Positions 8,078 through 17,160 of a DNA stretch of 64,000 bases are shown here, piece by piece; position 1 is the stretch's first letter; every line of letters starts with the position of its first letter. The position numbers and the translations under genes were made by a program. The stretch lies in contig JAETRV010000001.1 of assembly GCA_021770005.1 (NCBI GenBank), positions 62,001 through 126,000 on the forward strand. Direction: 5' to 3'. The stretch is from Anaerotruncus sp. Lineage in GTDB: Bacteria; Bacillota; Clostridia; Oscillospirales; Ruminococcaceae. The notes below the pieces were generated by a model. It was not told the origin of the DNA, made no database searches, and saw only the letters and a list, made by a program, of their open reading frames with translations.

Positions 8078-9283
8078 ATGAATCTGGTGGTACAGAAGTT
8101 CGGGGGAACGTCTGTCAAGGACGCACAGCGCGTCTTTAATGTGGCGAAGATCGTCACAGACACCTATCAAAAAGGAAACAATGTCGTCGTCGTGGTTTCC
8201 GCACAAGGGGACACCACCGACGACCTGATTGCCAAGGCAGGGGAGATCAACCCCAACCCATCCAAGCGGGAGATGGATGTCCTGCTTTCGACCGGGGAGC
8301 AGATTTCGATGTCCCTGCTCGCCATGGCGATCGAGCGGATGGGATTCCCGGTCAAATCGCTGACCGGCTGGCAGGCAGGTTTTTTGACCGATTCGACCCA
8401 CGGCGCATCCCGCATCCGCCGGATTAACAAGGAGCGGATCGACAACGAGCTCTCCAAACGCAATATCGTGATTGTAGCGGGTTTCCAGGGAATCAACCGG
8501 TATGACGATATCACCACGCTGGGCCGGGGCGGCTCGGACACGAGCGCGGTCGCGCTGGCAGCGGCGCTCCACGCCGACCTCTGCCAGATCTACACCGATG
8601 TGGACGGCGTATACACCGCAGACCCGCGCCTGGTGCCGGGCGCGCACAAGATGGATGAGATCACCTATGACGAGATGCTCGAGCTTGCCTCGCTCGGCGC
8701 GGGCGTGCTACATAACCGCTCGGTCGAGATGGCGAAAAAGTACGGCGTCAATCTGGAGGTGCTCTCGAGCCTGACCCAGAATCCCGGCACCAAAATTAAG
8801 GAGGTTGTCAAAGTGGAAAAAATGTTGATTCGGGGCGTTGCAAGGGATAACGATGTGGCGCGTATTTCGATCGTGGGCGTGCCCGACCAGCCGGGTATCG
8901 CATTTAAAATCTTCTCCCGGCTCGCCGCCAAAAAGGTCAACGTGGACATCATCCTCCAATCGATCGGCCGGGACGACACCAAGGATATCAGCTTCACCGT
9001 ACCGCGTTCGAGCAAACAGCTCGCAATGGAGCTGATGGAGGAGATCAACGAGCGGTGCGGCGGCAAGGGGATCATCTGCGACGACAATATCTCAAAGGTT
9101 TCGATCGTCGGTGCGGGGATGCAGTCCAACCCGGGGGTCGCGTCCAAGATGTTCGAGGCGCTGGCTGAAGCGAATGTCAATATCCAGATGATCTCCACCA
9201 GCGAAATCAAGATTTCGGTGCTGGTCAAACTCAGCGACGCGGATAAAGCGGTCAATGCGATCCACGACGCATTTGAATTGTGA
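8078..9283 (+). CDS. lysC: Aspartate kinase
   Basis: Phosphorylates aspartate, the first committed step to lysine, threonine and methionine. The 401-residue protein has the N-terminal KFGGTSV motif (residues 7-13), STGEQISM, GRGGSDTSAVALAAAL and YTDVDGVYTADPR. Two C-terminal ACT domains (from about residue 265; QPGIAFKIF, NPGVASKMFEAL) are the usual feedback sensors. ATG 8078 is 7 bases after GGGAGG; an in-frame ATG at 8072 is too close. It ends the ACT-hom-thrB-lysC cluster. Confidence 0.97.
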   Translation: MNLVVQKFGGTSVKDAQRVFNVAKIVTDTYQKGNNVVVVVSAQGDTTDDLIAKAGEINPNPSKREMDVLLSTGEQISMSLLAMAIERMGFPVKSLTGWQAGFLTDSTHGASRIRRINKERIDNELSKRNIVIVAGFQGINRYDDITTLGRGGSDTSAVALAAALHADLCQIYTDVDGVYTADPRLVPGAHKMDEITYDEMLELASLGAGVLHNRSVEMAKKYGVNLEVLSSLTQNPGTKIKEVVKVEKMLIRGVARDNDVARISIVGVPDQPGIAFKIFSRLAAKKVNVDIILQSIGRDDTKDISFTVPRSSKQLAMELMEEINERCGGKGIICDDNISKVSIVGAGMQSNPGVASKMFEALAEANVNIQMISTSEIKISVLVKLSDADKAVNAIHDAFEL

Positions 9284-9317
9284 TAGCCGGAAACCGTCTA
9301 GAGGCTATTTAAAATTT

Positions 9318-9400
9318 AAAGCTTTACTCAATTTTTCTCGAAAAATTGCGGTTTCCAAAGGCAGAGCCTTTGGCCGCCGCGCGCACGCGGCGGAAAGCTT
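9318..9400. repeat. Multi-hairpin intergenic repeat, copy A
   Basis: Three adjacent inverted repeats: CAATTTTTC/GAAAAATTG, CCAAAGGC/GCCTTTGG and CCGCCGCG/CGCGGCGG, flanked by AAAGCTTTA and GAAAGCTTTA. The 9318-9351 part reappears inverted at 38167-38200, and the GGCAGAGCC core reappears near 49690. This looks like a dispersed REP/MITE-like element. Confidence 0.5.
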
Positions 9401-9429
9401 TATCCTGAGAAGCGCATTTAGGAGGTGAA

Positions 9430-9490
9430 TCGGCACTGACCAAGTCAGGGCCGAGAGGGGGCTTTTTGCAAGAGAAAAAGCCCCCTTTTT
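9430..9490 (+). terminator. Hairpin plus strong Rho-independent terminator upstream of tsaD
   Basis: A first hairpin (TCGGC-CTGAC at 9430-9440 with GTCAG-GCCGA at 9444-9454) is directly followed by an 11-bp stem (9457-9467 with 9475-9485) and TTTTT. It either ends the lysC operon or is the tail of a short leader or small RNA. Confidence 0.7.
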
Positions 9491-9574
9491 CAATCTTTTT
9501 TTGCCGGATTTTAGCGGCCAAGATGGACGGGATAAACTGTTCAATTTTCAAAAGTGGGGAATGGATGAAATTTT

Positions 9575-10588
9575 ATGAAAATTCTTGCGGTAGAAAGTTC
9601 CTGCGATGAAACCGCGGCGGCAATCGTCGAGGACGGCAGACGGACGCTTTCTTCGGTGATCTACTCACAGGTTGCCGAACATCAGAAATATGGCGGGGTC
9701 GTGCCCGAGATCGCTTCCCGCCGCCACACCGAGCAGATCGTGCAGGTAGTGCAGTCCGCGCTCGATCAGGCGGGCTGTACCCTCGAGCAGATGGACAAGA
9801 TCGCAGTGACAGCGGCCCCTGGGTTGATCGGCGCACTGCTCGTCGGGGTCAACTACGCAAAGGGGCTTTCGATGGCTTCCGGTAAACCGCTGATCCCGGT
9901 GCACCATATCCGCGGGCACATCGCCGCAAACTATCTGGCACACCCAGAGCTGAAACCGCCTTTCCTCTGCTTGGTGGTCTCGGGCGGGCACAGCCATATT
10001 GTCGAGGTGCGGGACTACACCGATTTCCGGATCATTGGCCGTACCCGGGATGACGCGGCGGGTGAAGCATTTGACAAAGCCGCGCGCGCGATGGGGTTCC
10101 CCTATCCGGGCGGGGTTTATATTGATAGAGCCGCGCCGCTGGGGGACAGCCGCAAATACCGTTTGCCCCGCCCGCGCGTGGAGGGTTCGGAATACGACTT
10201 CAGTTTTTCCGGCCTGAAAACGGCTGTCATCAATCTGCTGCATAACGCGTCCCAGAAGGGGGAAACTGTGGACAGGAACGCGCTCGCGGCTTCGTTCCAG
10301 CGGGCGGTCTGTGAGGTCTTGGTGGACCATCTGGAACGGGCCGCGCAAGCATATGGATATACCACAATCGTTGCGGCGGGCGGTGTCTCCGCCAACAGCG
10401 GCCTGCGGGACAGGCTTGGGGAGATGTGCACGCGGCATGGGTATGCCCTCTATCTGCCGCCGCTCGACCTCTGTGGGGACAATGCTGCAATGATTGGCGC
10501 GCAGGCGTATTATGAGCAGCTGGTTTATCCCCCGGCAGGGATGGACCTCAATGCGTCTGCGTCTAAGGGGATCGACACCGCATTTTAG
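9575..10588 (+). CDS. tsaD: tRNA N6-adenosine threonylcarbamoyltransferase
   Basis: Transfers the threonylcarbamoyl group to A37 of ANN-decoding tRNAs, with TsaB and TsaE partners that are not in this window. The 337-residue ASKHA-fold protein begins MKILAVESSCDETAAA, has the metal-binding pair in HHIRGH (about residues 109-114), LVVSGGHSHIV, RDDAAGEAFDKAARAMG, and ends with GDNAAMIG. Full length for the family. ATG 9575 fits the family N-terminus exactly; the ribosome site is weak. Confidence 0.97.
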   Translation: MKILAVESSCDETAAAIVEDGRRTLSSVIYSQVAEHQKYGGVVPEIASRRHTEQIVQVVQSALDQAGCTLEQMDKIAVTAAPGLIGALLVGVNYAKGLSMASGKPLIPVHHIRGHIAANYLAHPELKPPFLCLVVSGGHSHIVEVRDYTDFRIIGRTRDDAAGEAFDKAARAMGFPYPGGVYIDRAAPLGDSRKYRLPRPRVEGSEYDFSFSGLKTAVINLLHNASQKGETVDRNALAASFQRAVCEVLVDHLERAAQAYGYTTIVAAGGVSANSGLRDRLGEMCTRHGYALYLPPLDLCGDNAAMIGAQAYYEQLVYPPAGMDLNASASKGIDTAF

Positions 10589-10649
10589 AGGCTGCGGCAG
10601 GTTTCCAAAAAAGTCCCGTTCTATTGTAGAAAATTTAACAAAAATACCA

Positions 10650-10678
10650 TTGCAATTTTTACAGCCGTGAATTATAAT
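10650..10678 (+). promoter_or_regulatory. Predicted sigma-A promoter of pckG
   Basis: TTGCAA (10650-10655), 17-bp spacer, TATAAT (10673-10678). It leaves a leader of about 80 bases before pckG. Confidence 0.7.
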
Positions 10679-10764
10679 GGTAGTCGTGGGAAGAGTTGAT
10701 TTTCCCATCCATCGTTTTACTGTTTCCAAGTTGCTATTTTAATACAACGAGAGGAGAACCGGAA

Positions 10765-12531
10765 ATGACAAACAACAAAAACGTCCTCAACTGGATTGAG
10801 GAAATGAAAGCGCTTGTCAAACCTGACAAGGTGGTCTGGGTTGACGGCAGCGAGGAGCAGCTCAAAGAGCTGCGCGACCTTTCGATCTCGATTGGAGAGA
10901 TGGAGGCGCTCAATGAGGAGAAGCTCCCCGGATGCCTGCTGCACCGCACCGCGGTCAACGACGTGGCGCGCGTTGAGGGCAGAACCTACATCTGCTCCAG
11001 AAAAAAAGAGGATGCGGGCCCCACCAACAACTGGGAAGACCCGCAGGTCATGTATGAAAAGCTTAAAAAGCTGTATGACGGCTGTATGCAGGGCCGCACC
11101 ATGTATATCATCCCCTACTGCATGGGCCCGATCGGTTCCCCGTTCTCCAAAGTTGGCGTCGAGCTGACCGACTCCACCTACGTCGTCCTGAACATGGACA
11201 TCATGACTCGTGTTGGACAGGCTGCTTTTGACCAGCTGGGCGACGAGTCTAACGACTTTGTTCGCGGCCTGCATTCCAAGGCGAAACTCGAGGAGGAGAA
11301 CCGCTATATTGTCCACTTCCCTGAGGACAACGCGATCTGGTCGATCAACTCGGGCTACGGCGGCAACGTTCTGCTCGGTAAAAAGTGCTTCGCACTGCGT
11401 ATTGCTTCCTATCAGGCGAAGATGGAAGGCTGGATGGCAGAGCATATGCTCATCCTTGGCCTGGAAAATCCGCAGGGTGAGATCAAATATGTCTGCGCGG
11501 CGTTCCCGTCTGCGTGCGGCAAGACCAACCTGGCCATGCTGATCCCGCCCAAGAAATTCCTGGAGGCTGGATACAAGGTTTGGACGGTTGGCGACGACAT
11601 CGCATGGCTGCGGATCGGTCCGGATGGGCGTCTCTGGGCGATCAACCCCGAGAACGGCTTCTTCGGCGTTGCACCGGGCACCAATATCAAGTCCAACCCG
11701 AACGCGCTTGAATCCACCAGAAAGAACACCATCTTCACCAACGTGGTCCACAATCTGGATGATAACACCGTCTGGTGGGAGGGCCTGGACAAGAACCCGC
11801 CGAAAAATGCGGTTGACTGGAAGGGCAACAAGTGGGATTGCACCGACGGTTCTAAGGGTGCGCATCCCAACTCCCGTTTCACCGCGCCGGCAGTCAACTG
11901 CCCCTGCATCTCCTCCGAGTTCGCAAATCCGCAGGGCGTACCGGTTTCCGCGATTATCTTCGGCGGACGCCGCGCTAAGACCGCTCCGCTGGTCTACCAG
12001 TCCCGCGATTGGCAGCATGGTGTGTTTGTAGGGTCGACGATGGCTTCCGAGACCACCGCTGCTGCGGCTGGTGCGGTTGGCGTTGTCCGCCGTGACCCGA
12101 TGGCAATGCTGCCGTTCTGCGGCTACCATATGGGCGACTATTTCGCACACTGGCTCGAGATGGGCAAGAAGCTGGGCGACAAGGCTCCGAAGATCTTCAA
12201 TGTCAACTGGTTCCGCACCGACGACGAAGGCCACTTCATCTGGCCGGGCTTCGGCGACAATATGCGTGTCCTGAACTGGATCGTTGATCGTTGCGAGGGC
12301 AAGGCTGACGCAGTGGAGACGCCGATTGGCTACGAGCCGAAGCCGGAGGACATCGACATTGAAGGGCTTGACATTGATCTTGATACGCTCAAGGGTCTGC
12401 TGAATGTCGACAAAGACCTCTGGAAAGAGGAAGCAAAGGGCATCCATGAGTTCTATGCGAAGTTTGGCGACAAACTGCCCAAGGAGCTCGAGGCCGAGTT
12501 GGCGAATCTGGAAGCCAACCTGAACAAATAA
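10765..12531 (+). CDS. pckG: Phosphoenolpyruvate carboxykinase (GTP)
   Basis: Interconverts oxaloacetate and PEP with GTP/GDP, in the cytoplasm. The 588-residue protein carries the P-loop FPSACGKTNLAML (about residues 247-259), GDDIAW, NPENGFFGVAPGT and FGGRRAKTAPLVYQ, all marks of the GTP class rather than the ATP class. ATG 10765 has GAGGAG 8-9 bases before. In fermenting Clostridia it may run in the anaplerotic direction, and oxaloacetate from the citrate lyase encoded at 31-37 kb could feed it (inference). It is transcribed from its own promoter and followed by a tiny ORF and a terminator. Confidence 0.97.
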   Translation: MTNNKNVLNWIEEMKALVKPDKVVWVDGSEEQLKELRDLSISIGEMEALNEEKLPGCLLHRTAVNDVARVEGRTYICSRKKEDAGPTNNWEDPQVMYEKLKKLYDGCMQGRTMYIIPYCMGPIGSPFSKVGVELTDSTYVVLNMDIMTRVGQAAFDQLGDESNDFVRGLHSKAKLEEENRYIVHFPEDNAIWSINSGYGGNVLLGKKCFALRIASYQAKMEGWMAEHMLILGLENPQGEIKYVCAAFPSACGKTNLAMLIPPKKFLEAGYKVWTVGDDIAWLRIGPDGRLWAINPENGFFGVAPGTNIKSNPNALESTRKNTIFTNVVHNLDDNTVWWEGLDKNPPKNAVDWKGNKWDCTDGSKGAHPNSRFTAPAVNCPCISSEFANPQGVPVSAIIFGGRRAKTAPLVYQSRDWQHGVFVGSTMASETTAAAAGAVGVVRRDPMAMLPFCGYHMGDYFAHWLEMGKKLGDKAPKIFNVNWFRTDDEGHFIWPGFGDNMRVLNWIVDRCEGKADAVETPIGYEPKPEDIDIEGLDIDLDTLKGLLNVDKDLWKEEAKGIHEFYAKFGDKLPKELEAELANLEANLNK

Positions 12532-12660
12532 ATGATGCGGGTGTATCGTGCAAACCCGTGGCGCGGAATTACTGCGATTGCGCTAGTTACGGCAGCGGCG
12601 GCGGTTGCAGTGGTCTATGGGGTTATGGCAGTATTGGTTCTCAATCCGCACCAGCATTGA
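12532..12660 (+). CDS. Possible 42-residue single-pass membrane protein
   Basis: An ATG immediately after the pckG stop opens a 42-codon frame. The product begins basic (MMRVYRANPWRG) and continues as one hydrophobic helix rich in Ala, Val and Leu, ending NPHQH. It lies before the pckG terminator and so is on the same transcript; translation would rely on coupling because no clear ribosome site is visible. Not recognised; it may be a small membrane protein or chance. Confidence 0.45.
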   Translation: MMRVYRANPWRGITAIALVTAAAAVAVVYGVMAVLVLNPHQH

Positions 12661-12663
12661 ATC

Positions 12664-12699
12664 AAAGCAGGCGGACGCTTTTGCGTCCGCCTGCTTTTA
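12664..12699. terminator. Terminator between pckG unit and the GLUG lipoprotein gene
   Basis: Perfect 15-bp stem AAAGCAGGCGGACGC with its complement around a TTTT loop, flanked by A's and T's. It could serve both convergent units. Confidence 0.85.
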
Positions 12700-12718
12700 C
12701 ATAGGCTGAGCCTTCCTA

Positions 12719-14809
12719 TTATGGGGTGATATAGACCACCTGCATTTGTGCCCCTTGAACCTGTATGTCGGGGTCATAGTTATAGGAATAGGCGGCGGTT
12801 TTACCGTCGTGCGTTGCGGTGATTAACAGTCCGGGGATTCCACCTTTCGGGAGGTTATACTCGAGCAGAAGGGCACTGTCCCCACCGTACCAGTCCCGGC
12901 CGGCTGCACCGGTATAGTCGCGGGTGAAAAACGGGGTCTCGTTCGGCAGGTATTGCCCCCCGTTAAACTGGTAGTCGGAAAGCGTAAGGACGGTGCCATC
13001 GTGGACGGGCATCAGCAGGGCGGTTTCTCCACCAGAGGAGAGCGACACAGGCTCGTAATCCTGGCAGAGCTGTAGGGTCCGCTCGTCCGGGTTGCGGATC
13101 AGCACCGCAAGGGTGTCCCCCTCCGGGAACCCGACCGCACCGGTCAGATAGAGCTTGCTGTTAAACGCCACGCCGGTGATCTCCGAACGCTTCTGGTAGC
13201 CTTCGGGAAGCAGCTCGGCACGTTTGGCGCTGTACTCGCTGGCTGGGAGCGCAGCCGCATCGAAGAACCCGGTGGCACTGCCCGCGATCGGCGGGAACGA
13301 ACCGCTTGCTTCCGCTTGGGCATAACATTGCAGGACGCTTGCATGTTCATTCAGGCCTACCAGCCCGCCAACCGCCCGGGAATTGGGGTCGAGCGTTTGC
13401 AGCCGGGCGGAGGAGAAGCAGTTAAAGATGGCCCCAACGCCCAAGTGCCCGACCAATCCACCGGCGTTGCGCACATATCCAGGTTCGCCGGTGCCCATCC
13501 GGACGGTCCCCTGTGCGGAGCACCCCTCCACCCAGGTATAATAGCACATCCCGAACAAGCCGCCGATCCCCTCGCGGCCATCGACCGTCACATCGGTATG
13601 ACAGTTGACGGCCTCATTGGCGTGACCGAACGTGTCATCGGCGGTAGAACCGACCAGCCCGCCCACGTCAGATATTCCGGAAATACTGCCCTCTACCGAG
13701 CAGTTGTACAGCCGTCCCATGAAGCTGCCGACCAGCCCGCCGACCGAACTTTCCCCGGAGATGCGCACATTTTGCAGATGCAGATTTTGGATGGTGGCGC
13801 GGCGTCCGGTGCTCCCGAACAGGCCGGTGGGCAAGGGCATTTCATTGAACGGGCTCGTCCCTGGGCAGGAGAGGGTCAGGTTGGAGATCGTGTGCCCGTT
13901 CCCCTCGAATATCGCGTCGAACGGGTGGGGTTCAAAGGTCAGGGGGGAGATAAAACTGCCGATCGGCTCGATCTCCACACCGGACATATCGAGGTCGGCT
14001 TCCAGATGGAACGTCTGCCCGAGGTAGCTGCGGTCGCCCGCGTTGATCATCCGGGCAAGACCGGCCAGTTGTTCCGGCGTGCGGATGGCGGTGAGCGAAT
14101 CTGCAATGTTGGCCTCTGCGGAACGGTACTGCCAGCCCCCTTCGGAATTGGGGGAAAAGAGATAGGTCAGCTCAGGCAGGTCAAGGTCACCGGACTTCCG
14201 CGCCGCTGTAACCGAAATACTTCCATCCGCGAGGGCCTCATACCCGGTGACCAGCAGATCATAGGGTGGGCGCAGCTCGGGCAGTGTGGCGACCGAGCTG
14301 CCATAGATTTCGCCGCTGTAGCCGGTCAGAGCGGAGGAACTCTCCGGGATGTGCACCCCGCCACTTTCCTCCTCGACCGGGTCGAAGGTGTTGTGATAGG
14401 CGAAGTTGGAGAAGGGGGCAAGCGTGCCGATCTGAGAGAAACCAAACAACGATGCCGCAACCCGTTCGACCTGTGCACAGGGGAAAACGCTCCATTCGTC
14501 CCCGGATTCGTTCCGGACGCGGTAAGCCTGTTCCCCATTTTGTAAGACCAGATGATGGATCGACAGGCAGGCGGCAATGTCATTGGGAAGTTCGTTCGGA
14601 TGGGAAAACGGCATCCCCCCGGTAACCGCTTCATAAGGAAGAATATAGGATTCAAACAGTTCCTCGACTGTTTGCCCGTCCACCTCTCCGGCTGGTTCCG
14701 ACACTGCGGAGGATGGCGCGGAGGTATCTGGGGAAACGGGCGCGGCGGTCCGGGAACAGCCGGTAAACAACAGGATACAGGCCAGCAGGCAGCAGAATAA
14801 TCGATACAA
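12719..14809 (-). CDS. Large exported lipoprotein with GLUG repeats
   Basis: A 696-residue surface protein. From the TTG at 14809 the N-terminus is a classic lipoprotein signal (MYRLF...LLFTGC, Cys18), and AAGGAGGT lies 8 bases before this TTG, so it is preferred over the ATG at 14857. A linker rich in Ser, Pro and Ala follows. The middle (about residues 250-520) has an IRTPEQLAGLARMIN start and repeated VGGLVG motifs (GLUG repeats), as seen in adhesins and IgA-peptidase-related surface proteins. The C-terminal third is unrecognised. The ligand is unknown. It is divergent from the MoxR gene. Confidence 0.75.
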   Translation of the reverse strand: MYRLFCCLLACILLFTGCSRTAAPVSPDTSAPSSAVSEPAGEVDGQTVEELFESYILPYEAVTGGMPFSHPNELPNDIAACLSIHHLVLQNGEQAYRVRNESGDEWSVFPCAQVERVAASLFGFSQIGTLAPFSNFAYHNTFDPVEEESGGVHIPESSSALTGYSGEIYGSSVATLPELRPPYDLLVTGYEALADGSISVTAARKSGDLDLPELTYLFSPNSEGGWQYRSAEANIADSLTAIRTPEQLAGLARMINAGDRSYLGQTFHLEADLDMSGVEIEPIGSFISPLTFEPHPFDAIFEGNGHTISNLTLSCPGTSPFNEMPLPTGLFGSTGRRATIQNLHLQNVRISGESSVGGLVGSFMGRLYNCSVEGSISGISDVGGLVGSTADDTFGHANEAVNCHTDVTVDGREGIGGLFGMCYYTWVEGCSAQGTVRMGTGEPGYVRNAGGLVGHLGVGAIFNCFSSARLQTLDPNSRAVGGLVGLNEHASVLQCYAQAEASGSFPPIAGSATGFFDAAALPASEYSAKRAELLPEGYQKRSEITGVAFNSKLYLTGAVGFPEGDTLAVLIRNPDERTLQLCQDYEPVSLSSGGETALLMPVHDGTVLTLSDYQFNGGQYLPNETPFFTRDYTGAAGRDWYGGDSALLLEYNLPKGGIPGLLITATHDGKTAAYSYNYDPDIQVQGAQMQVVYITP

Positions 14810-14934
14810 AAGAAAGACCTCCTTTGAGATTCCTTTTTCAGAACCTGTATTCATCATCGGGGGATACCAGATGGGAAAAGGCTTGCCCAGACGGTATCAA
14901 ACGGTTGTGAATACAGATTTTCAATGCTGAAACC

Positions 14935-14963
14935 AGTATACTCCGAACAAATCCCTTTTTCAA
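14935..14963 (-). promoter_or_regulatory. Predicted promoter of the GLUG lipoprotein gene
   Basis: On the minus strand: TTGAAA (14963-14958), 17-bp spacer, TATACT (14940-14935). Confidence 0.6.
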
Positions 14964-14974
14964 CCGCCCTGCCC

Positions 14975-15004
14975 TTGACAACCGGGTGGGGAATATACTA
15001 ATAT
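14975..15004 (+). promoter_or_regulatory. Predicted promoter of the MoxR operon
   Basis: TTGACA (14975-14980), 18-bp spacer, TAATAT (14999-15004). It lies about 12 bases from the divergent minus-strand promoter. Confidence 0.55.
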
Positions 15005-15040
15005 TTTAAGGCGTAAACGGATCGGAGTATCACATGGCGG

Positions 15041-15059
15041 CAAGCCATCGGATGGCTTG
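15041..15059. promoter_or_regulatory. 19-bp inverted repeat in the MoxR leader
   Basis: CAAGCCATC (15041-15049), one base, GATGGCTTG (15051-15059): a perfect 9-bp repeat downstream of the predicted start point, either an operator or an RNA hairpin. Confidence 0.4.
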
Positions 15060-15101
15060 TCCTGCATATCATAACACATCAAAGGATAAAGGACGGTATG
15101 A

Positions 15102-15926
15102 ATGATGTCGAAAGAACAGGGAAGGGCTTTTTCGGGGAGCGAGCAGTATGTCGCGTCGCCTGAATTGATGCAGTCGGTCAATATCGCGATGGCGCTGGAA
15201 AAGCCGCTTTTAATCAAAGGGGAACCGGGCACCGGGAAAACCATGCTTGCACAGGCGATTGCATCCTCGCTGGGAAAACGTCTGGTGATCTGGAACATCA
15301 AATCGACTACCAAGGCGCAGGATGGGCTGTACGTCTATGACGTGGTGCAGCGGCTCTATGATAGCCAGTTCGGCGGGCAGGCGGTCGATGAGATTGCGAA
15401 ATATGTCAAGCTGGGCAAACTCGGGGAGGCGTTCGCATCCGAAGAACAGGTGATCCTGCTGATCGATGAGATCGACAAGGCAGACTTGGAGTTCCCAAAC
15501 GATCTGCTCTGGGAGCTTGACCGGATGGAATTTTACATCCCCGAGACCAAAGAGACGGTCAAAGCCAGACAGCGTCCGGTGGTCATCATCACCTCGAACG
15601 CGGAAAAAGAGCTGCCCGATGCATTCCTGCGCCGGTGTATCTTCCACTATATCCAGTTCCCGGATGCCGCGCTGATGGAGGAGATCGTGCGGGTCCATTT
15701 TGACCATCTGGAGGAACACCTGTTGCAGGAGGTGCTGGACACCTTTTATTGGATCCGCACCCTGCCCGACCTGCAAAAGAAACCGAGCACTTCCGAGCTG
15801 ATCGACTGGATCCGCGCATTGATGATCGGCGGGATCGACCCCGAAGAGATCCGCAAACGGGTGCCATTCGCGGGCGTGCTGCTCAAAAAGAACGAGGACC
15901 TCGAGCAGCTTTCGTTCCGTCTGTGA
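15102..15926 (+). CDS. MoxR-type AAA ATPase
   Basis: A 274-residue ATPase with Walker A GEPGTGKT (residues 40-47), Walker B LLIDEID (about residues 121-127), a sensor ITSN and the Arg-finger region FLRRC. MoxR ATPases act as chaperones with VWA-domain partners; here a VWA protein is encoded 9 bases downstream, which matches the known gene pair. Length fits the compact cofactor/CoxD-like subgroup. ATG 15102 is preceded by AAAGGA at a somewhat long distance. The client of this pair is unknown. Confidence 0.85.
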   Translation: MMSKEQGRAFSGSEQYVASPELMQSVNIAMALEKPLLIKGEPGTGKTMLAQAIASSLGKRLVIWNIKSTTKAQDGLYVYDVVQRLYDSQFGGQAVDEIAKYVKLGKLGEAFASEEQVILLIDEIDKADLEFPNDLLWELDRMEFYIPETKETVKARQRPVVIITSNAEKELPDAFLRRCIFHYIQFPDAALMEEIVRVHFDHLEEHLLQEVLDTFYWIRTLPDLQKKPSTSELIDWIRALMIGGIDPEEIRKRVPFAGVLLKKNEDLEQLSFRL

Positions 15927-15935
15927 GGTAGCGGG

Positions 15936-17135
15936 ATGCTGACAGGATTTTTTTACCATCTCCGGGGGAGCGGGCTGGATGTCTCTTTAAACGAATGGCT
16001 CACCCTGACCGAAGCGCTCGACAAGGGGCTGTGCGGCGGGAGCTTTACCCGGTTTTATTATCTGTGCAGGGGAATTCTCGTCAAGAGCGAGGCGGATTTC
16101 CCCACCTTCAACCGGGCGTTCCTCGAATATTTTGAAGAGGTGCAGAAGGCGGGCGGGCAGATCCCGCAGGAGCTGCTCGACTGGCTGAACAACCCCGCCG
16201 AACAGAAGAACAACTATGATGCGGATGCGGCCCGGGAGCTTTTGCGCAAAGACCTGCGGGAGATACAGCGGATGTTCCTTGAACGGCTCCAGGAGCAGCA
16301 GGAACAGCATAACGGCGGCAGCTATTGGGTCGGGACAGGCGGAATGTCCCCATTCGGGAACGCGGGCAACAGCCCGACCGGTATCCGGGTGGGCGGGCAG
16401 TCCCGGCACCGCCGGGCGTTCGAGGTCGCGGGGGAACGGGCGTTTGAGGATTTCCGGCGGGACACCGTGATTGGGGTGCGCCAGTTCCAGACCGCGCTGC
16501 GCCGTCTGCGGCAGTTTTCTACGCGGGTGGACGCTCCTAAAGAGGAGCTTGACCTCGATGCCTCGATCCAAGCGACCGGAGAGCAGGCGGGCAGGCTCAA
16601 GTTGGTCTACGGTCGGCCGCGCCGGAATACGGTCAAGCTGCTGCTCCTGATCGATTCGGGCGGTTCAATGGACCAGCACCGCAAGCTTTGTGCCGCGCTG
16701 TTCCAGGCGGTATCCGACTCAAGCCATTTCAAAGACCTCAAAATTTATTATTTCCACAACTGCATCTATTCCAAACTCTATACAACCCCGGCGTGCAGTT
16801 ATCGGGCGAATGTGGATACCGAGTGGGTTCTGCGGACGCTGGGGGACGACTATAAGGTGATCGTCCTTGGGGACGCGATGATGGACCCTTATGAGCTGAC
16901 TGGTTCCAGTTATTATGATTATGGGCGGTCGGATAGCGTGCGCGGGATCGATTGGCTGCGCCGGTTCCGGAAAAAGTTTGAGAAGATGGTTTGGATCACC
17001 CCGCGCCCGATGCGGTATCCGCCCGGTTCCTACTGGCGGAAGAGCTATGACATCATCAGCCGGGAGTTCCCGATGTATACCCTCACAATGACCGAACTGG
17101 AGGCCGCATTTAAACGGCTGATGGTTTCCCGCTGA
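15936..17135 (+). CDS. VWA (CoxE-like) domain protein
   Basis: A 399-residue cytoplasmic protein, partner of the MoxR ATPase just upstream. The N-terminal half is helical and charged. Residues about 225-399 form a von Willebrand A domain of the CoxE type, with a MIDAS-like LLLIDSGGSMD and a VLGDAMMDPYEL segment. The first MIDAS motif is DSGGS, matching DxGGS-type variants. No membrane helix or signal peptide is seen. Probably acts with MoxR in assembling or loading metal into an unidentified target. Confidence 0.85.
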   Translation: MLTGFFYHLRGSGLDVSLNEWLTLTEALDKGLCGGSFTRFYYLCRGILVKSEADFPTFNRAFLEYFEEVQKAGGQIPQELLDWLNNPAEQKNNYDADAARELLRKDLREIQRMFLERLQEQQEQHNGGSYWVGTGGMSPFGNAGNSPTGIRVGGQSRHRRAFEVAGERAFEDFRRDTVIGVRQFQTALRRLRQFSTRVDAPKEELDLDASIQATGEQAGRLKLVYGRPRRNTVKLLLLIDSGGSMDQHRKLCAALFQAVSDSSHFKDLKIYYFHNCIYSKLYTTPACSYRANVDTEWVLRTLGDDYKVIVLGDAMMDPYELTGSSYYDYGRSDSVRGIDWLRRFRKKFEKMVWITPRPMRYPPGSYWRKSYDIISREFPMYTLTMTELEAAFKRLMVSR

Positions 17136-17160
17136 TTGCAGGCGGAGAAGGGAGAAGCGG

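Noticed and set aside
10717..12447. 576-codon open frame on the minus strand opposite pckG
   Set aside because: The plus strand encodes a complete PEP carboxykinase with all motifs. The antisense frame has no family pattern and arises from the GC-biased codon use of pckG.
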